Positions 15,071 through 18,235 of a stretch of 18,235 bases of DNA are shown here, in pieces (the first letter of the stretch is position 1; each line of letters opens with the position of its first letter). A program made the position numbers and the translations under genes. The stretch lies in the NCBI GenBank assembly GCA_002338605.1, contig DDIP01000441.1, positions 1-18,235 on the forward strand, written 5' to 3'. This DNA is from Proteobacteria bacterium UBA1847 (lineage in GTDB: Bacteria > Pseudomonadota > Gammaproteobacteria > Steroidobacterales > Woeseiaceae). The notes under the pieces were generated by a model. That model did no database searches and was not told where the DNA came from. It was given only the letters and a program-made list of their open reading frames with translations.

Positions 15071-15556
15071 ATGACCACATTCAAGATCAATTCGAGAACA
15101 GTGACATTCGACGGTGACGACGATACGCCGCTGTTGTGGGTAATTCGTGACGAACTCAGATTGACCGGTACCAAGTTCGGCTGTGGCATCGGCCAGTGCG
15201 GGGCCTGTACCGTCCATATCAATGGTGCGGCGCAGCGATCCTGCGTCACCCCGGTCGCTGCGGTTGCCGACCAGGCAATAACAACAATCGAGGGTCTCGC
15301 CACGGCTGATGATCGTTTGCATCCTGTGCAGCAGGCCTGGCTTGAGCTGGATGTGCCGCAATGCGGCTACTGCCAGGCAGGACAGATCATGGCGACTGTG
15401 GATTTTTTGAAGCACTTCCCGGCTCCCAGCGACGAGGACATCGATAGCCATATGACAAACATCTGTCGTTGCGGAACCTATGCCCGAATTCGAAAGGCAA
15501 TTCACCGTGCCGCTGAACTCGGCACTGTCGTTGAGTCGACGGGGGCGCGAGAATGA
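15071..15556 (+). CDS. iorA: [2Fe-2S] small subunit of a xanthine-oxidase-family oxidoreductase (isoquinoline 1-oxidoreductase alpha-type)
   Basis: This 161-aa protein carries the two [2Fe-2S] clusters that pass electrons from the molybdenum subunit. The N-terminal ferredoxin-like domain has C38, C43, C46 and C58 ([16 protein letters not shown]). The C-terminal helical domain has C98-x2-C101 (QCGYCQAGQ) and C132-x-C134 (NICRCGTY). The ATG at 15071 has GGAG 6 nt upstream, whereas earlier starts lack one. The stop overlaps the start of iorB by 4 nt. It has no signal peptide, so it would be carried across the membrane by IorB's Tat signal. The name follows the IorAB family. The true substrate may be another N-heterocycle or an aldehyde. 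Confidence 0.9.
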   Translation: MTTFKINSRTVTFDGDDDTPLLWVIRDELRLTGTKFGCGIGQCGACTVHINGAAQRSCVTPVAAVADQAITTIEGLATADDRLHPVQQAWLELDVPQCGYCQAGQIMATVDFLKHFPAPSDEDIDSHMTNICRCGTYARIRKAIHRAAELGTVVESTGARE

Positions 15557-17784
15557 GCGCGACGATACCGGGGCTCGAAATCAATCGCCGTCAGTTCCTG
15601 GTTGCCGGCGCGACCGTAGCGGGCGGTTTTTTGCTCGGCTTGCCACGAGGCGGTTCCGCCGGTGAAGCGGCAGGCAAGCGGATAGGATTCTTCGTCCAGA
15701 TTGAGCGCGATGGACAGGTCATCATCGGTTCCAACCAACCGGAGATCGGCCAGGGCCAGCGCACGACGCTGCCGATGCTCGTTGCCGAAGAGCTCGATGT
15801 TGACTGGTCAATGGTCAGCGTTCGTCAGATGCCGCTCGGCATCGTCAAGACCGATGACGGCTACGCCTGGAAATACGGCGGCCAGGGCGTTGGCGGCAGC
15901 ACCGGCCTGACCGATAACTGGGACTACATGCGCCAGGTTGGTGCGACTGCGCGCGGGCAACTCATCAACGCGGCCGCGAGGCGCCTTGGCGTCGCGGAAT
16001 CGGAATGCACGACACGGCCCGGTCTTGTCATCGTAAAGTCCCGTGGCGCAGAGATCGCCTACGGCGACCTGGTCACGGAGGCCGCAGCGTTGCCGTTGCC
16101 CGAAGAAAGCCCGCCATTGAAAGCCCTCAAGGATCACCGCATTGTCGGCAAACAGCAGAAAACCGTCGACGCGCTGGATATCGTCACGGGCAGGGCCCAA
16201 TACGGTATTGACACGTTTCGACCGGACATGTGCTACGCCGTTATCGCCCGCGCACCGGTTCTCAATGCGACTGTAAAGAATATCGATGCGACCGCCGCGA
16301 GGAAAATCAAAGGCGTTCTCGACGTATTCGAAATACGGGGGCCGGCCATGGGCGAGCCCTACCAGGTTCTTGCGAGCGGTGTGGCTGTGGTCGCAACATC
16401 GACATGGATCGCGATGAAGGGCCGTGATGCCCTGTCCATTGAATGGCATGCTAGCCCGAGCGCCTCTGACAACAGCGACGATTTCTGGCGTGAGAATACC
16501 GATCTGCTGGAAGGCGATGGTCAGGTCGTCCTCGATGACGGCGACTTCCCGGGAGCGATGGCTGCCGCTAAAACGGTCGTCAAGCATTCTTACCGAGTGC
16601 CGTTTGTTTCTCACGCTCCGCTCGAGCCGCAGAACTGTTACGCCTACGTGCAGAAAGATCGTTGTCACGTCATTGCGCCGACCCAAATGCCGAGCGGCGC
16701 ATCACGTTCTGCCGCCGCCGTTACCGGCTTGCCCAGGGAACACATACACGTTGAAATGACGCGCGTTGGGGGAGGCTTTGGCCGCCGATTGACGAATGAC
16801 TACGTTGCGGAAGCGGCAATGATTTCGAAACACACCGGCTGGCCGATCAAGCTGCAATGGTCTCGCGAAGATGACATCAGGAATGATTTCTACAGGCCGG
16901 CAGGTATCCATGAGTTGCAGGCGGGTCTCGATGGCAATGGAAAGCCGACAGCATGGACGCAGCGACTTGCCAGTGCCAGCAAGTACTACCGGCGGCCGAA
17001 CATGCCCGATGATGAGCTGTTTGGCGCAGAGCTTTATGTCGACGATTTCCCGCGACGATGCATTGAGAATGTCCGCCTCGAATATTTCCACAACAAGATT
17101 GGTTTGCCTCGTGGCTCCTGGCGTGCGCCGGCTCACACGGCGAATGCCTGGGTTGTTCAGAGTTTCATCGACGAGCTTGCTCACGATAGCGGGCAGGACC
17201 CACTGCAACTGCGTCTCGACCTGTACGGCGACGAGCGTGAGCTTCCCTACAGCAACCATGGCGGTCCGACGTTCAATCCGGGCCGACTGTCCAGGCTGCT
17301 CAGGTTCGTCGCAGAACGAATCGGCTACGGCAAAACCCTGCCGGAGGGCCGCGGTATCGGTATCGCCAGCCATTTTACGTTTGGTGGATATGCGGCTCAT
17401 GCGATCGAAGTTACGGTCGTGCAAGGAAAGCTCACCATTGAGCGTATCGTTGCTGCGATCGACTGCGGATTTGCCGTGAATCCCAATGCTGTCGATGCAC
17501 AATTGCAGGGTGGTACTGTTGACGGGCTGAGTACAGCGCTTGGATTACAGATCACCGTCAAGGATGGCCGCATTCAGCAGTCCAACTTCCACGACTACCC
17601 GCTGGCACGAATTGCGACGTTCCCCGCGCTTTTCGAAACGCACATCCTGCCTTACGACGACACGCCGACCGGTGTCGGCGAGATCGGCTTGCCGACGGCG
17701 GCGCCTGCGTTGACGAACGCGATTTTCAATGCAAGTGGTTTGCGAATCCGCTCACTGCCAGTGAGCGATTTCCTAAAGGTTTAG
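15553..17784 (+). CDS. iorB: molybdopterin-binding large subunit (isoquinoline 1-oxidoreductase beta-type), Tat-exported
   Basis: This 743-aa catalytic subunit hydroxylates or oxidises its substrate at a molybdenum cofactor. A Tat signal opens it ([10 protein letters not shown]12-R13, then a short hydrophobic stretch), so it is expected in the periplasm. The family motifs are in place: [16 protein letters not shown] early, the GRAQYGIDT hammerhead domain near 215, GGGFGRR near 406-412, [13 protein letters not shown], and GVGEIGLP near 707-714, where Glu (about 710) is the catalytic base of this family. There is no FAD subunit in the operon, as usual for IorAB-type two-subunit enzymes, so a cytochrome or other acceptor is implied. 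No Mo-cofactor chaperone (XdhC type) is in view. It ends 12 bp inside the convergent cyoE. Confidence 0.92.
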   Translation: MSATIPGLEINRRQFLVAGATVAGGFLLGLPRGGSAGEAAGKRIGFFVQIERDGQVIIGSNQPEIGQGQRTTLPMLVAEELDVDWSMVSVRQMPLGIVKTDDGYAWKYGGQGVGGSTGLTDNWDYMRQVGATARGQLINAAARRLGVAESECTTRPGLVIVKSRGAEIAYGDLVTEAAALPLPEESPPLKALKDHRIVGKQQKTVDALDIVTGRAQYGIDTFRPDMCYAVIARAPVLNATVKNIDATAARKIKGVLDVFEIRGPAMGEPYQVLASGVAVVATSTWIAMKGRDALSIEWHASPSASDNSDDFWRENTDLLEGDGQVVLDDGDFPGAMAAAKTVVKHSYRVPFVSHAPLEPQNCYAYVQKDRCHVIAPTQMPSGASRSAAAVTGLPREHIHVEMTRVGGGFGRRLTNDYVAEAAMISKHTGWPIKLQWSREDDIRNDFYRPAGIHELQAGLDGNGKPTAWTQRLASASKYYRRPNMPDDELFGAELYVDDFPRRCIENVRLEYFHNKIGLPRGSWRAPAHTANAWVVQSFIDELAHDSGQDPLQLRLDLYGDERELPYSNHGGPTFNPGRLSRLLRFVAERIGYGKTLPEGRGIGIASHFTFGGYAAHAIEVTVVQGKLTIERIVAAIDCGFAVNPNAVDAQLQGGTVDGLSTALGLQITVKDGRIQQSNFHDYPLARIATFPALFETHILPYDDTPTGVGEIGLPTAAPALTNAIFNASGLRIRSLPVSDFLKV

Positions 17785-18235
17785 CTGAATCTTGAGATAG
17801 TGGTCGATTAACAGCGCGGCAAACAGAAAGCCCAGGTAGCTGATGGAATACCGGAACATGTCCATTGGCAATTCAATGTCATCGTGATCCCGGAACAGGC
17901 GTACCGCGTAGTAGAGAAAATACAGTCCGAGAATGACGGCGCTCGCCAGGTAAATGAGCCCGCTCATGCCGATCAGGTACGGCAGTATTGTGACGAGCAG
18001 CAAAAGAACCGTGTAGAGCAGGATATTCAGGCGCGTATACGCCTCGCCATGCGTCACCGGTAACATCGGAATGTCGACTTTCGCGTATTCTTCTTTTCTG
18101 GCGATTGCAAGCGCCCAGAAGTGCGGCGGTGTCCAGATGAAAATGATCAGGAACAACAGCAAAGCGCCGCTCGTCACCTCGTTGGTGATCGCCGCCCAGC
18201 CGAGCACCGGCGGTGCCGCACCCGCCGCCCCGCCG
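17773..18235 (-). CDS. cyoE: protoheme IX farnesyltransferase (heme O synthase), C-terminal part (truncated by window edge)
   Basis: This UbiA-superfamily membrane prenyltransferase adds a farnesyl group to heme b to make heme O for terminal oxidases. The visible C-terminal 154 residues contain the diagnostic PPVLGWAA, then [27 protein letters not shown] and several hydrophobic helices ending IQLNL. The N-terminal third with the first prenyl-binding motif lies beyond the right edge. The gene may equally be called ctaB if it sits with a cytochrome aa3 operon, which cannot be seen. Its last 12 bp overlap the 3' end of iorB on the other strand. Confidence 0.95.
   Translation of the reverse strand, partial: GGAAGAAPPVLGWAAITNEVTSGALLLFLIIFIWTPPHFWALAIARKEEYAKVDIPMLPVTHGEAYTRLNILLYTVLLLLVTILPYLIGMSGLIYLASAVILGLYFLYYAVRLFRDHDDIELPMDMFRYSISYLGFLFAALLIDHYLKIQLNL

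Noticed and set aside
15808..17502. Two long minus-strand frames (292 and 266 aa) opposite iorB
   Set aside because: High-GC codon use leaves the antisense frame open. The plus strand carries all molybdopterin-binding motifs.

Overview
The window looks like chromosomal core and near-core sequence from a free-living, fairly GC-rich Gammaproteobacterium. The evidence is a proteobacterial tatABC next to dtd, a UvrD of E. coli length and motif layout, full-length TrkA (458 aa) and TrkH (483 aa), a CyoE/CtaB heme farnesyltransferase and periplasmic TRAP and molybdenum-enzyme systems. An uncultured marine or sediment lineage would fit, but that is a guess. I see no mobile elements, rRNA, tRNA or CRISPR. 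Genes are tightly packed and most are on the minus strand.

Layout. (1) 1-2395, minus strand: dtd, then tatA-tatB-tatC, then the 5' part of a POT-family peptide transporter that runs off the left edge. (2) 2396-2796: a 401-bp gap holding a long GC-rich stem-loop structure and an AT-rich island with two inverted repeats, upstream of a TRAP solute-binding protein. (3) 2797-5749: the TRAP system, split into a plus-strand binding protein (a Tat lipoprotein of the TakP 2-oxoacid type) and minus-strand dctQ and dctM, which meet it tail to tail. (4) 5752-12419, minus strand: a TPR plus outer-membrane beta-barrel protein, uvrD, trkA and trkH, with dctQM attached 2 nt after trkH. (5) 12497-14959, minus strand: a compact fkbM / ECF sigma / putative anti-sigma / very acidic secreted protein cluster that ends in a strong intrinsic terminator. 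(6) 15071-17784, plus strand: iorA-iorB, a two-subunit [2Fe-2S]/molybdopterin oxidoreductase whose large subunit has a Tat signal. (7) 17773-18235, minus strand: the C-terminal part of cyoE/ctaB.

How the parts connect. TatABC exports folded, cofactor-bearing proteins. Two likely clients, the TRAP lipoprotein and IorB (carrying IorA), lie in the same window. The trkAH-dctQM arrangement would co-express potassium uptake with a probably sodium-driven organic-acid importer. The sigma / anti-sigma / acidic protein cluster looks like a self-contained envelope-sensing unit of unknown signal. Its sigma gene has no ATG, GTG or TTG start compatible with a full domain and probably begins at a CTG overlapping the fkbM stop codon.

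The points I would check first are the fkbM-sigma-acidic protein cluster and its CTG start, the structured RNA candidate at 2494-2617, the operator-like repeats at 2641-2705, and the Slam-like TPR-barrel protein.
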